Source: Acetobacter pasteurianus subsp. pasteurianus LMG 1262 = NBRC 106471
GTDB lineage: Bacteria; Pseudomonadota; Alphaproteobacteria; Acetobacterales; Acetobacteraceae
Direction of reading: 5' to 3'
Assembly (NCBI RefSeq): GCF_000285275.1
Contig: NZ_CADO01000067.1
Location: forward strand, 124,001 to 188,000
Length of the DNA stretch: 64,000 nucleotides
Shown here piece by piece: positions 8,743-18,331 of this stretch. Made by a program: the position numbers and the translations under genes. Position 1 is the stretch's first letter; each line of letters opens with the position of its first letter. Under the pieces are notes generated by a model. That model had not been told where the DNA came from. It saw only the letters and a program-made list of their open reading frames with translations, and did no database searches.

Positions 8743-9297
8743 ATGTCTGAAAAACCAGAATTTTCCCGCCCAATGGCATTGCGCCGAATCGGAGGGCAGG
8801 AAACTTCAGTGACGGTGGAAGCAACAGAACAGGAATGCGCAGCGATTGCCCGTCGCCTTGGTTTGCCAAAAATTACACTTTTTCGCTGTCGGTATCTGCT
8901 TAAGGCAGACAGGCACAGTGTGGTGGAGGCAGAAGGTGCGCTGGCTGTCCATTATACGCAGACCTGCGTTGTCAGCCTTGAAAACTTTGAGGATGTTCTG
9001 GCAGGAGCATTCAGTGTTCGGTTTGTGCCTTCTGAACGGTTTGTAGAACCGGATGAGCCTGATCTGGATGCAATTGATGAAATTCCGTATGAAGGTCAGG
9101 ACATAGATCTGGGCGAAGCCGCTGTAGAGCAGTTTGCTCTTGATCTGGACCCATACCCACATGCGCCGGAAATTGATCTGCCAGAAGGCCTTGTCCTGAG
9201 CGAGGAAGAGGCAGAGAAGCTTTTGGAAGAAGGGGAGCAGGATGAAAAGCAGAACCCCTTTGCGGCCCTGTCTCGGCTAAAACCGGGCAAGGCCTGA
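8743..9297 (+). CDS. yceD: YceD / DUF177 family protein
   Basis: A 184-residue acidic protein of the YceD family, whose gene precedes rpmF in many bacteria and whose E. coli homologue is linked to 23S rRNA accumulation. The core strand with a single Cys (VHYTQTCVVSLENFEDVLAG) is the family hallmark, followed by a very acidic half (DLDAIDEIPYEGQDIDLGEA). The ATG at 8743 follows CAGGAGG; an open frame extends upstream to 8476 but its translation looks unlike a protein. The following rpmF begins 165 bases later. Confidence 0.88.
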   Translation: MSEKPEFSRPMALRRIGGQETSVTVEATEQECAAIARRLGLPKITLFRCRYLLKADRHSVVEAEGALAVHYTQTCVVSLENFEDVLAGAFSVRFVPSERFVEPDEPDLDAIDEIPYEGQDIDLGEAAVEQFALDLDPYPHAPEIDLPEGLVLSEEEAEKLLEEGEQDEKQNPFAALSRLKPGKA

Positions 9298-9462
9298 TCT
9301 GGGCGTGGTACGGGTTTTCTTTCTGGATTGCTTGCGAAAATGCTTGCCGTCTGCTAGAGGCCCCGGCTCAGTCTGGTGATAAACCTGTGTTGTTGTCTGG
9401 TGGGGTGAAAAAACACGCTGCCAGGCGTTTTTAAACCGTTTTTCAAGAGGGGGCTCGGGCTC

Positions 9463-9666
9463 ATGGCTGTACCCAAGAAGAAAACCTCGCCTTCACGTCG
9501 TGGCATGCGTCGCAGCCATGAAGCTCTGAACGTGGAAGCTTTTGCTGAATGCTCTAACTGTGGCGAACTGAAGCGCCCGCACCATGTGTGCAGCCATTGT
9601 GGCCATTACGATGGTCGTGAAGTGGTTGCTTCCGGTAAGGCACTTAAGGTTGCTGTCCGCGCTTAA
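9463..9666 (+). CDS. rpmF: 50S ribosomal protein L32
   Basis: L32 is a small zinc-ribbon protein of the large subunit. The 67 residues start [18 protein letters not shown] and have the zinc ligands Cys30, Cys33, Cys43 and Cys46, so this is the zinc-containing form. It sits between yceD and plsX, the classic rpmF-plsX-fabH arrangement linking ribosome and lipid synthesis. Confidence 0.97.
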   Translation: MAVPKKKTSPSRRGMRRSHEALNVEAFAECSNCGELKRPHHVCSHCGHYDGREVVASGKALKVAVRA

Positions 9667-9753
9667 TAGCGTGGGTTTGCGGTAAAACGCGCATTACAGC
9701 GTGATGCGCGTTCTGTGGGAGCAAGGCATCTGCGGTATGGCAGAGAAGCAGGC

Positions 9754-10860
9754 ATGAACAAGACCGAGATTCCAGATAATTCCCTTTCTGAACAGGACGA
9801 GGTGTTCAGCCTTGCCGTGGATGGAATGGGAGGTGATGGGGCTCCGGAAGTTGTTGTCGCCGGGCTCGCCGCCGCCGCTGAACGGCACCGAGGCATCAAG
9901 GTGCTGCTGCTGGGGGATGAATCCCAGTTGCGGCCTTTGCTGGCAAAGTACCCCAAGGCTGCATCCATATGCACTATCTCGCATACGGATCAGTCTATCC
10001 CAATGGATATGAAGCCAACATCTGCTTTGCGGATGCGGCGATCGTCCATGCGCCTTGCCATGGATGCCGTGGCAAGTGGCCGCGCCCGTGGTGTGGTTTC
10101 TGCTGGTAACAGCGGCGCCATGCTGGCTTTGGCCAAAATTGTTGTCAAAACCCTTCCGGGTATTTCCCGTCCCGCCATGGCGGCCATCAGCCCTACCATC
10201 AAGGGTGATGTGGTCATGCTGGATCTGGGTGCGAATGTGGCGTGTGACTGGCGCAACCTTGTAGAGTTTGCCGTAATGGGTGAAGCTTTTGCCAAGGCTG
10301 TGTTAGGGCTGCCTGCGCCCTCTATCGGGTTGCTCAATATCGGTTCGGAAGAGCTGAAGGGTGATGAAAAGCTGCGTGTAGCAGCAGAAGCCCTGCGAGA
10401 AAGCCCATTGGCTTCGCAGTTCCACGGGTTTGTGGAAGGGCATGATATTACCGCAGGCACAACCGATGTGGTTGTGACTGATGGCTTTACCGGAAATGTC
10501 GCGCTTAAAACCGGGGAAGGGGTGCTTAAAATGGCAACCACTCTCCTGCGGCGCGTATTTAAGCGTGGTATTGTTTCCAAAATTGGATATCTGCTTGTGC
10601 GTCCGGGTTTGGAACGCATGAAGGAATGGCTTGATCCACGCCGTTACAATGGGGCCGTTTTTGTGGGCCTGAACGGTGTGGTTGTTAAGTCTCACGGCGG
10701 CACGGATGCAGAAGGATTTGCCGCAGCGGTTGATGTGGCAATGGATATGGTGACGCACGGATTTAATGACAGTATTCGTGACCGTCTCTCCCATATGAGT
10801 GCACTTCTCTCTCCCCAGCAAAATGCGGAGGAGCGCGAGCCAGCGGTTCCCGTTTCCTGA
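9754..10860 (+). CDS. plsX: Phosphate acyltransferase PlsX
   Basis: PlsX turns acyl-ACP into acyl-phosphate for the PlsY route of phospholipid synthesis. The 368-residue protein has the opening AVDGMGGDGAPEVVV, the SAGNSGAMLALA region and the VVTDGFTGNVALKTGEG motif typical of the family. I took the ATG at 9754 rather than the in-frame GTG at 9715, since the extra residues are not conserved-looking. About 30 residues before the core form a variable N-terminus. fabH follows after about 80 bases. Confidence 0.96.
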   Translation: MNKTEIPDNSLSEQDEVFSLAVDGMGGDGAPEVVVAGLAAAAERHRGIKVLLLGDESQLRPLLAKYPKAASICTISHTDQSIPMDMKPTSALRMRRSSMRLAMDAVASGRARGVVSAGNSGAMLALAKIVVKTLPGISRPAMAAISPTIKGDVVMLDLGANVACDWRNLVEFAVMGEAFAKAVLGLPAPSIGLLNIGSEELKGDEKLRVAAEALRESPLASQFHGFVEGHDITAGTTDVVVTDGFTGNVALKTGEGVLKMATTLLRRVFKRGIVSKIGYLLVRPGLERMKEWLDPRRYNGAVFVGLNGVVVKSHGGTDAEGFAAAVDVAMDMVTHGFNDSIRDRLSHMSALLSPQQNAEEREPAVPVS

Positions 10861-10939
10861 TTGGTGCAAGACTGTCTGATCAGTAGCGGCATGTTGGGTC
10901 GCTACCGCATGCTGTTGGCTGATAATGAAAGAACGGTTT

Positions 10940-11905
10940 ATGGCGAAACGTTCGCTTCTGGTAGGGTTTGGCGGTTTCCTGCCAGATCGGGTTGTCAGCA
11001 ATGCAGAGCTGGCAGAACGTCTTGAAACATCAGACGAATGGATCAAAACCCGCACAGGTATCACCCGCCGCCATCTTGTTGGGCCGAATGATACGGCAGC
11101 CAGCATGGGGGCAGAGGCTGCACGGCGTGCTCTGGATTATGCTGGGCTGACGGCTGACGATATTGATGCGGTTTTTGTAGCAACAGCCACGCCAGATCAG
11201 GCTTTTCCCGCAACGGCTGTGCGTGTTCAAGCTGCATTGGGCATGAAGCAAGGCTTTGGCTTTGATATTACAGCTGCGTGCTCAGGCTTTATTTTTGCGC
11301 TTTCCACAGCAGATGCGTTTATCCGTTCCGGCCAGATTCGGAATGCGCTGGTTATCGGTTCTGAAGTGTATTCCCGCATCATGGATTGGGAAGACCGCAC
11401 AACCTGCGTGCTGTTTGGGGATGGCGCCGGTGCCGTTGTGCTCTCTGCTTCGGATGAGCCGGGTGATCGCGGCATTCTTTCCACGCATTTACATTCCGAT
11501 GGCACAGCAGGAGACCTGTTGTATGTGGATGGTGCCGTGGGGCAGCCGGATAAAAGCGGACATCTGAAAATGAGCGGGCGCGATGTATTCCGCCATGCCG
11601 TTGGCAAGCTTTCATCCTCTGTAGATGAGGCATTGGAAGCTGAAGGTCTTTCTTACGCAGATGTAGATTGGCTGGTGCCGCATCAGGCCAATATCCGCAT
11701 TATTGAAGGCGTTGCTAAAAAGCTGAACCTGCCTGCTGAACGGGTGGTGGTCACGGTTGATCGGCATGCCAATACATCGGCCGCATCTGTGCCGTTGGCA
11801 TTGGATGAAGCCGTGCGTGATGGGCGTATCCAGAAAGGTGACCTGGTTTTGATGGAAGCCTTGGGTGGTGGCCTGACATGGGGTTCCGCTCTGGTAAGGC
11901 TATAA
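10940..11905 (+). CDS. fabH: 3-oxoacyl-ACP synthase III
   Basis: FabH starts fatty-acid synthesis by condensing acetyl-CoA with malonyl-ACP. The 321 residues contain the full catalytic triad: Cys114 (TAACSGF), His248 (VPHQANIRI) and Asn278 (HANTSAASVPLAL). The GGGLTWGSAL motif ends the protein. The ATG at 10940 gives the usual length; an ATG at 10925 would add five residues and has no better ribosome site. It lies between plsX and ihfA, as in many alphaproteobacteria. Confidence 0.96.
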   Translation: MAKRSLLVGFGGFLPDRVVSNAELAERLETSDEWIKTRTGITRRHLVGPNDTAASMGAEAARRALDYAGLTADDIDAVFVATATPDQAFPATAVRVQAALGMKQGFGFDITAACSGFIFALSTADAFIRSGQIRNALVIGSEVYSRIMDWEDRTTCVLFGDGAGAVVLSASDEPGDRGILSTHLHSDGTAGDLLYVDGAVGQPDKSGHLKMSGRDVFRHAVGKLSSSVDEALEAEGLSYADVDWLVPHQANIRIIEGVAKKLNLPAERVVVTVDRHANTSAASVPLALDEAVRDGRIQKGDLVLMEALGGGLTWGSALVRL

Positions 11906-11977
11906 TTTCAGAACATATTGTAAGCACAACTGCGTGAATGAATTGACGCGGCGTGTAAGCGTGTTACTTTATTTTTT

Positions 11978-12290
11978 ATGGAAACTGTCACACGTGCATC
12001 CTTGATAGAGCAGATCTATCAGCAGGTTGGCCTGTCTCGTAAAGAATCCTCCGTTCTTCTGGAAGATGTTCTGGAGACGGTGATGGACGCTCTTGAACGC
12101 GGCGAAAGTGTTAAAATCAGCGGATTTGGCACTTTTTCTGTGAGGAAAAAAGGCCAACGGAGCGGCCGTAATCCGAAAACGGGTGAGGAAGTTCCGATTT
12201 TGCCGCGTTCGGTCTTGGTCTTTCGTCCGAGTCAGCTTCTGCGCGCTGAAGTAAACCACGAAACGCTAGATGCAGAAGCGGAGCATGATC

Positions 12291-12298
<8 letters not shown>
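11978..12298 (+). CDS. ihfA: Integration host factor subunit alpha
   Basis: IHF alpha pairs with IHF beta to bend DNA sharply at specific sites. The 106-residue protein has the DNABII fold signature [28 protein letters not shown], with the intercalating proline in the GRNPKTGE arm. The C-terminus has an acidic, His-containing tail (DAEAEHDHD). The next gene begins 8 bases before its stop codon, so the two are translationally coupled. The beta subunit is encoded about 5 kb away. Confidence 0.95.
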
Positions 12299-13043
<745 letters not shown>

Positions 13044-13107
13044 AAAATTGTGTCTGGGGTGGGTTGTGTTGCAGAAAACCTCCTGCTAAACACCACTCCA
13101 CACTTAA

Positions 13108-13181
13108 CGGGCAGTAGCGCAGTCTGGTAGCGCATCAGTCTGGGGGACTGGGGGTCGTGGGTTCGAATCCCGCCTGCCCGA
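13108..13181 (+). tRNA. tRNA-Pro (anticodon GGG)
   Basis: A full cloverleaf can be drawn: acceptor CGGGCAG/CTGCCCG, D stem GCGC/GCGC, anticodon stem TCAGT/ACTGG, anticodon loop CTGGGGG, T stem GTGGG/CCCGC with a TTCGAAT loop, and discriminator A. The anticodon is GGG at 13142-13144, reading CCC and CCU proline codons. No CCA is encoded. The acceptor starts with C1-G72, as is usual for bacterial tRNA-Pro. Confidence 0.96.
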
Positions 13182-13209
13182 TATTTTCTCTGAAAAATCA
13201 GTGTTGCAG

Positions 13210-13245
13210 AACAACCCAAAAGCCTAACTGGCTTTTGGGTTGTTT
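13210..13245. terminator. Two-way terminator between tRNA-Pro and the AI-2E-family gene
   Basis: A perfect 15-bp stem (AACAACCCAAAAGCC with GGCTTTTGGGTTGTT, 5-base loop) with T-rich flanks lies between convergent units. The stop codon of the minus-strand permease gene sits at the edge of the loop, so the stem encodes the last residues of that protein. Confidence 0.8.
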
Positions 13246-14345
13246 CCGTATGCCCACCGGCACCACAGCAGATTCAGCGCGGCCATAGCAGCCGGGCCAA
13301 TAAACAGGCCAATCAGGCCCCACGTTTCTGCACCGCCCAGAATACCCAAAAGTACCCAAAGGAAAGGTAGCTTGGTGCTGCCGCCAATAAGGGCAGGGCG
13401 GATAAAATGGTCAGCCGTAAAGATAATCACAGCGCCAATACAAAAGGTTGTAATGGCGGCAACGGAGCTACCCTGCACCATAATAAGCAGAGAAACCAAA
13501 CCAACAGCTATCATGGCGCAAAAAGGGATCATGGCTGCTACGGCAGTAATTACGCCAAATAAAGCAGGGTGCGGGGCATGGGCAAATACGTAGATAATGC
13601 CAAGCAGTAGGCCTTCTCCAATACCTACCAACACCAGCCCCTGAACAGAGCCGTGAATGGACGCAACAATCTGCCGTCCAATGCTTTCCCCCCGTTTACC
13701 AAAAGCGCGGCATGAAACTACGCGGCACTGGCGGATAACGGAAAGCCCATCCTTATAAAGAAAAAACAGGGTAAGGATGGAAAAGCAGAACAATGTGGCG
13801 CGATGCGCAACCTGCGAACCCACGGCGCGCGTAACTGCCACGCCTTTGCTATCCAGATTGCCCAGCATGCCAGAAAGATCACGTGGGTCTGAAAGGTGGG
13901 CCTCCCACCATTTGCTTATGGCGGTGCTGCCAAAAGGCAGGCGGTGAATGGCATCGGGCACAGGCACGCCATATTCACGCGCGTGAGATACCCATTCCAG
14001 TGCGCTCTGGGCCTCTCCTACAGCTTCCAACGTTACAAGTGTAAGCGGTATAACAAATAGCAATGCCATGGCCGCTGTAAACAACAGGGGCAAAAGTGTG
14101 CCAGATGCCGCATGGGGCCATTTATTGCAGGCGCGCGTATAAAGCGGCCATGTGGCAATGGCAAAAACGCTTCCCCACGCCAATGCAGGCAGAAAGCCCT
14201 GAATTGTGTAAACGGCTACCCCTACAATAAACAGCGCCAGAACTGTACGCGCCATTTCCTGCCCCCGGCGAGAACGCTGGCTTGGTTTGATAAGAGAGCA
14301 CCGTGGTGAATCCGGAAGAAATTGTGATGGCAATGAATCAGGCAT
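13224..14345 (-). CDS. AI-2E family (PF01594) membrane permease
   Basis: A polytopic inner-membrane protein of about 373 residues with 7-8 hydrophobic segments. The C-terminal family signature is clear: DHFIRPALIGGSTKLPFLWV, then GGAETWGLIGLFIGP. Family members include YdiK and the autoinducer-2 exporter TqsA, but other members do unrelated transport such as Na+/H+ exchange, so the substrate cannot be assigned. Start is uncertain: ATG at 14345 is taken; ATG at 14255, just before the first membrane helix, is also possible. Confidence 0.85.
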   Translation of the reverse strand: MPDSLPSQFLPDSPRCSLIKPSQRSRRGQEMARTVLALFIVGVAVYTIQGFLPALAWGSVFAIATWPLYTRACNKWPHAASGTLLPLLFTAAMALLFVIPLTLVTLEAVGEAQSALEWVSHAREYGVPVPDAIHRLPFGSTAISKWWEAHLSDPRDLSGMLGNLDSKGVAVTRAVGSQVAHRATLFCFSILTLFFLYKDGLSVIRQCRVVSCRAFGKRGESIGRQIVASIHGSVQGLVLVGIGEGLLLGIIYVFAHAPHPALFGVITAVAAMIPFCAMIAVGLVSLLIMVQGSSVAAITTFCIGAVIIFTADHFIRPALIGGSTKLPFLWVLLGILGGAETWGLIGLFIGPAAMAALNLLWCRWAYGNNPKAS

Positions 14346-14570
14346 ATTCCGGTATGTTCTCCCAGGGGTTCCGCAATAACATTTTATCTTCAGCATACCT
14401 TATATGCTGGGGGCGAGCATAAGCTTAGTTATCAAACCATATCGCGCTATGGCGGCCGTGCCTATGCCATAACCAGATATGCCGCATAAGGATCATATTC
14501 CCGTATCTTTTTCTGACACTTTCGTTAGTGTCGCGCAGTTTCCTGCGGCGTAGTAAGAACTGATCCTGTC

Positions 14571-16121
14571 ATGCTCAAAAATTTCCTTACCGTTGGCGGC
14601 TGGACAATGCTCAGCCGTGTTCTTGGTCTTGTTCGCGATCAGCTTCTGGCTGCCTTTATGGGGGCGGGGGCATTACAGGACGCCTATCAGGTTGCTTTTC
14701 GTCTGCCCAACATGTTCCGGCGTCTGTTTGGTGAGGGCGCATTTAACGCAGCATTTGTGCCGTTATTTTCTTCTGTGCTGACGCGGGAAGGTAAAGAAGA
14801 AGCGCAGCTTTTCGCGCGTAGAGCATTAGGTGTCATGCTGGTCTGGCTGCTGTTTTTATGCGTGCTGGGCGAAATTTTTATGCCGCAGGTTCTTAAGGTT
14901 ATCGCTCCAGGTTTTTTGCAAAGTGGAGAGAGATACGGTCTGGCAGTCAGCCTGAGCCGTATTACTTTTCCTTATCTGGTGTTGATTTGTGCAGCAGCTT
15001 TATTGGCTGGTGTTCTTAACGGCTTGCACAAATTTGGCGTGGCTTCGGCGGCATACTTGGCTTTCAATGTGGTGGGTATTGCAGCCATTCTGCTGGCTTC
15101 GCCCTTTTTGCCGAATGTTGCCTACGCTGCGGCATGGGGGGTGACGGCATCTGGTGTTGCGCAACTGGGGCTGTTGTTCTGGGCGTGTGAGCGTGCGCAT
15201 TTTGGCCTTACGCCTTTGTGGCCTGCTCTTACCCCACGCATTCGCCTGTTATTGCGCCGCATGGTGCCGGGGTTGATCGGCAGTGGTGTGGGGCAGATTA
15301 ACCTCACTATTGATACCATTATTGGCACGCTGCTGCCCGCAGGCAGTGTTTCGCTCATGTATTTTGCGGATCGGATTAACCAGTTGCCTTTAGGGGTTCT
15401 GGGGGCTGCAGCCGGTACCACGTTGCTTCCTGTTCTGACGCGCCATTTAGCTGCGGGAGAAACAGACGCAGCCCATGCGGCACAAAATCGGTCCATTGAA
15501 TATGTGTTGCTGCTGACACTGCCTGCTGTGGCGGGTTTGTTGGTATTGGCAGGGCCGATCATGATTGTTCTGTTCGGCCACGGGTCTTTCACCGAGCATG
15601 ATGCGCTGCTTTCGGCACAATCCTTGCGGGCTTATGCTATTGGCTTGCCCGCTTTTGTGATGGTGAAGGTGCTCTCTCCGGCATTTTTTGCACGGGGTGA
15701 TACGCGCACGCCGGTTTATATTGGTATTGGCGTTCTGCTCCTTAATTTTGCGCTCAATCTGCTTTTTATGAAGCCGCTGGTTCATATGGGGCCGCCTTTG
15801 GCGAGCAGTCTGGCTGCTTTTATCAATGTGGCTGTGTTGGCGCTTTTACTGCGGCAAAAAAATGCCCTGCTTCTTGCGCCGGAAACATTGGGCGGTATTG
15901 GCCGGGTGGGGCTGGGTGCTGCCGTTATGGCCGTGCTTCTTGTTGGGGTGGAAACCTTGTTGCCGCTGCCAGCGCATTTTTTCATGCGGTTGATATGGCT
16001 GACAGTTATGGTCGGGATTGGTGGCGTATTTTATGCCGGTATGTTGCATATGCTGGGGGTTATGGACTTGGCAGATGTGCTGGCAGGCTTACGCAGGCGT
16101 TTAAACCGTAAACGCGCCTGA
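14571..16121 (+). CDS. murJ: Lipid II flippase MurJ
   Basis: MurJ moves the peptidoglycan precursor lipid II across the inner membrane. The 516-residue protein has about 14 membrane segments and the family motifs: SRVLGLVRDQLLAAFMG at the N-terminus, LPNMFRRLFGEGAFNAAFVP near residue 45-63, and RINQLPLGVLGAAAGTTLLP in the middle. Charged residues in the central cavity (Arg in the first two motifs) are kept. The UDG-fusion gene begins 28 bases downstream. Confidence 0.96.
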   Translation: MLKNFLTVGGWTMLSRVLGLVRDQLLAAFMGAGALQDAYQVAFRLPNMFRRLFGEGAFNAAFVPLFSSVLTREGKEEAQLFARRALGVMLVWLLFLCVLGEIFMPQVLKVIAPGFLQSGERYGLAVSLSRITFPYLVLICAAALLAGVLNGLHKFGVASAAYLAFNVVGIAAILLASPFLPNVAYAAAWGVTASGVAQLGLLFWACERAHFGLTPLWPALTPRIRLLLRRMVPGLIGSGVGQINLTIDTIIGTLLPAGSVSLMYFADRINQLPLGVLGAAAGTTLLPVLTRHLAAGETDAAHAAQNRSIEYVLLLTLPAVAGLLVLAGPIMIVLFGHGSFTEHDALLSAQSLRAYAIGLPAFVMVKVLSPAFFARGDTRTPVYIGIGVLLLNFALNLLFMKPLVHMGPPLASSLAAFINVAVLALLLRQKNALLLAPETLGGIGRVGLGAAVMAVLLVGVETLLPLPAHFFMRLIWLTVMVGIGGVFYAGMLHMLGVMDLADVLAGLRRRLNRKRA

Positions 16122-16149
16122 CCAATACAAAGAATAAGGGGAGTCGGGA

Positions 16150-17403
16150 ATGGTTGAGATTGTTCTGGCACATCAGGTAGATCTGGCAACATGGCGGGCT
16201 GCTACGCGCCATTATGTGCAAAAGCAGGTGCTCCCTGAAAGTATAAGCTGGCGTGTTGCAGGCAAAGGGGAAACACCTTGGAAGCTGCAAGCGCCAGATT
16301 CTGCAGATAATGATGCCCCCCTAAACCTTCCGCGCAAGTTGGTGAGAGCAGTGCTGGAAGCACTGCAGGCGCATCAACCTGAGCGTTTCGCGCTTTTATA
16401 TCGCGTTGTTTATCGTTTTATGCACGGTTTGCTGGATATGGAGGATATGCGGGAAGACCCGGATATCCAGCAGCTTCGAGAGCTTGTGCAAAACGTTAAA
16501 CAAGAGACAGAGCAGTTTCGTCTGGCTTTTTCGACATTTAGTAATCAACGCCAAAGTAAAAGCCTGCATTACACGCCGCAGAATTATATTGTGGAAGCAA
16601 ACGGACGCTTCTGCATAGAGCGCGACGCCCAACCGTGGGAGGTTATTGCGCCTTACCGGCGTATGTGGTGGGATGGAAACCAACTCCACTTCGCTATGGG
16701 TGAGGCAGAGGCTGCGCATGTATCTGCTGATATGTGGCAGAAAGACGGGCAGGGTATCTGGCAGGGGTACCCCAACACTGTGCTGGTACCGACGTTAGAA
16801 GATGTTGCGCAGGCATCTTCTCTCGCCTCTTTGTCAGCAGAGGCTATGGATTGTCGAGCCTGCTCCTTATGGCAACCCGCCAACCGCACGGTTTTTGGGG
16901 AAGGGGTGGAAAATACGCCCCTTATGTTTGTTGGAGAACAGCCGGGAGATCAGGAAGATCTGGCAGGCCGTCCATTTGTGGGGCCTGCGGGGCAAGTGTT
17001 TGATAGAGCGCTGGAAGAGGCTGGTATTTCACGTAATCACGTTTACGTGACAAACGCTGTAAAGCACTTTCGTTTCACATGGAGAAACAACAGGCGCCTG
17101 CATCAGAAGCCCGATCAGGAGTCTGTGGAAGCCTGCCGAATCTGGTTGGATGCAGAGCGTAAGCTCGTACACCCCAAACTGATTGTTATGCTAGGCGTCA
17201 CGGCCGCGCAGAGTCTTCTCAAGCGGCCTGTTACCATCTCGCGCGAACGCTCTCGTATTTTTCAGTTAGATGAGCAGTGCTCCGGATTGGTAACTGTGCA
17301 CCCATCCTACTTGCTGCGTCTCCCGAATGAAGATGCGAAGGCGCGTGAATACACTCGCTTTGTAGAAGACTTACGCTTGGCGCAGAGCTTTATAACGCAA
17401 TAA
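16150..17403 (+). CDS. DUF4130-UdgX fusion (uracil-DNA binding/glycosylase-like)
   Basis: The N-terminal 215 residues match the DUF4130 (TIGR03915) domain, with VDLATWRAATRHYV, ERFALLYRVVYRFM and NYIVEANGRFCIER. The C-terminal part is a family-4-like uracil-DNA glycosylase of the UdgX type: CxxC at 235/238 for an Fe-S cluster, GEQPGDQED at 262-270, TNAVKHFRF, then NRRLH with His318, and HPSYLL at 384-389. In mycobacterial UdgX the His of the matching KRRIH loop bonds covalently to the abasic site after uracil removal, so a suicide-type reaction is predicted here. The radical-SAM protein often found beside DUF4130 is absent. Its stop abuts the ihfB stop. Confidence 0.88.
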   Translation: MVEIVLAHQVDLATWRAATRHYVQKQVLPESISWRVAGKGETPWKLQAPDSADNDAPLNLPRKLVRAVLEALQAHQPERFALLYRVVYRFMHGLLDMEDMREDPDIQQLRELVQNVKQETEQFRLAFSTFSNQRQSKSLHYTPQNYIVEANGRFCIERDAQPWEVIAPYRRMWWDGNQLHFAMGEAEAAHVSADMWQKDGQGIWQGYPNTVLVPTLEDVAQASSLASLSAEAMDCRACSLWQPANRTVFGEGVENTPLMFVGEQPGDQEDLAGRPFVGPAGQVFDRALEEAGISRNHVYVTNAVKHFRFTWRNNRRLHQKPDQESVEACRIWLDAERKLVHPKLIVMLGVTAAQSLLKRPVTISRERSRIFQLDEQCSGLVTVHPSYLLRLPNEDAKAREYTRFVEDLRLAQSFITQ

Positions 17404-17718
17404 TCAGACTGATGACCGAGAACGCTTGCTGCCTGCAACAGGCTTGTTCAAGCGCTGATGGAGTTCTTTACCTGTTTTAAAGAAGGGAACGAGCTTTTTG
17501 CCAACCTTTACCTGCACCCCTGTTTTAGGGTTGCGGCCAATGCGTGGGTCACGCTCTTTTACAGAAAATGCACCAAACCCACGTAATTCTACGCGGCTGC
17601 CTTCCGCAAGGCTGCTGGTAATGGTGCCAAATACAATATTTACAAGTCTTGTTGCTTCTTTCAGCTGAAGATGCGGGTTTTTCTGCATCAGGGCTGTAAT
17701 CAGCTCGGATCTGGTCAT
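17404..17718 (-). CDS. ihfB: Integration host factor subunit beta
   Basis: The 104-residue protein is the partner of IhfA. It begins [10 protein letters not shown] and carries [19 protein letters not shown] plus the arm motif [10 protein letters not shown]. The open frame extends upstream, but MTRSELI is the conserved family start and follows a ribosome-site-like run. A Ser/Arg-rich tail ([10 protein letters not shown]) extends the C-terminus. The stop codon directly abuts that of the plus-strand UdgX fusion with no base between. Confidence 0.93.
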   Translation of the reverse strand: MTRSELITALMQKNPHLQLKEATRLVNIVFGTITSSLAEGSRVELRGFGAFSVKERDPRIGRNPKTGVQVKVGKKLVPFFKTGKELHQRLNKPVAGSKRSRSSV

Positions 17719-17800
17719 CTTAAGTTCTCCCACCCGGCTGTAGTGTGTACAATAATTATACTCAGAACATTCCGTAATGATGAAGAAGACGTCAAGATAG

Positions 17801-17846
17801 AAAAGTCTGACAGTATGAACCAGAGAAATACCGCCAGACTTTTTTA
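17801..17846 (-). terminator. Possible terminator after mucR
   Basis: A 9-bp inverted repeat (AAAAGTCTG / CAGACTTTT) encloses a long loop between the mucR stop and the ihfB start. The loop is larger than usual, so this is a weak call. Confidence 0.3.
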
Positions 17847-17866
17847 GCAATCAGTTTCTGCAAATT

Positions 17867-18331
17867 TTATGCTGCAGGGGACTTCTTGCTGCGGCGGCCA
17901 CGGCCACCCTGTTCTTCTTCATCCCCAGCGGCATGAATTTTACGGCCAAGGCCGATTTCACGCGCAAGGGTGGAACGACGTTCTGCATAGTTAGGAGCAA
18001 CCATCGGGTAGTCTGCTGGCAGGCCCCAACGTTCACGGTACTGTTCAGGCGTCATGCCATAAGCGCTCTGCAGGTGGCGCTTGAGCATCTTCAGCTTTTT
18101 CCCGTCTTCCAGACAGATGATGTAATCTGGAAATACTGAACGCTTTACCGGCACTGCTGGCTGCAGTTTTTCCGGCTCATTCTGCGGATGTTCAGCAGTT
18201 TTCAGTGCCTGATAAATATCACGGATCATACCCGGGATAAGTGCAGGGTCTGTCTGGTTGTTGGAGACGTGTGCGGAAACGATCTCTGATACCAGATCAA
18301 GAAGGGGAGAGTAGTCCTGGTTCTCACTCAT
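17867..18331 (-). CDS. mucR: MucR/Ros-family zinc-finger regulator
   Basis: MucR proteins are alphaproteobacterial zinc-finger regulators that bind AT-rich, T-A-rich targets and act in an H-NS-like manner. This 154-residue protein has the core ICLEDGKKLKMLKRHL then YGMTPEQYRERWGLPADYPM and VAPNYAERRS. Visible zinc ligands are Cys73, Asp76 and His86; the position of the fourth ligand in Ros (His) is Tyr91, as in a number of MucR proteins. The basic C-terminal tail (GRGRRSKKS) may aid DNA binding. The gene is followed upstream by a 500-base AT-rich gap. Confidence 0.93.
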   Translation of the reverse strand: MSENQDYSPLLDLVSEIVSAHVSNNQTDPALIPGMIRDIYQALKTAEHPQNEPEKLQPAVPVKRSVFPDYIICLEDGKKLKMLKRHLQSAYGMTPEQYRERWGLPADYPMVAPNYAERRSTLAREIGLGRKIHAAGDEEEQGGRGRRSKKSPAA

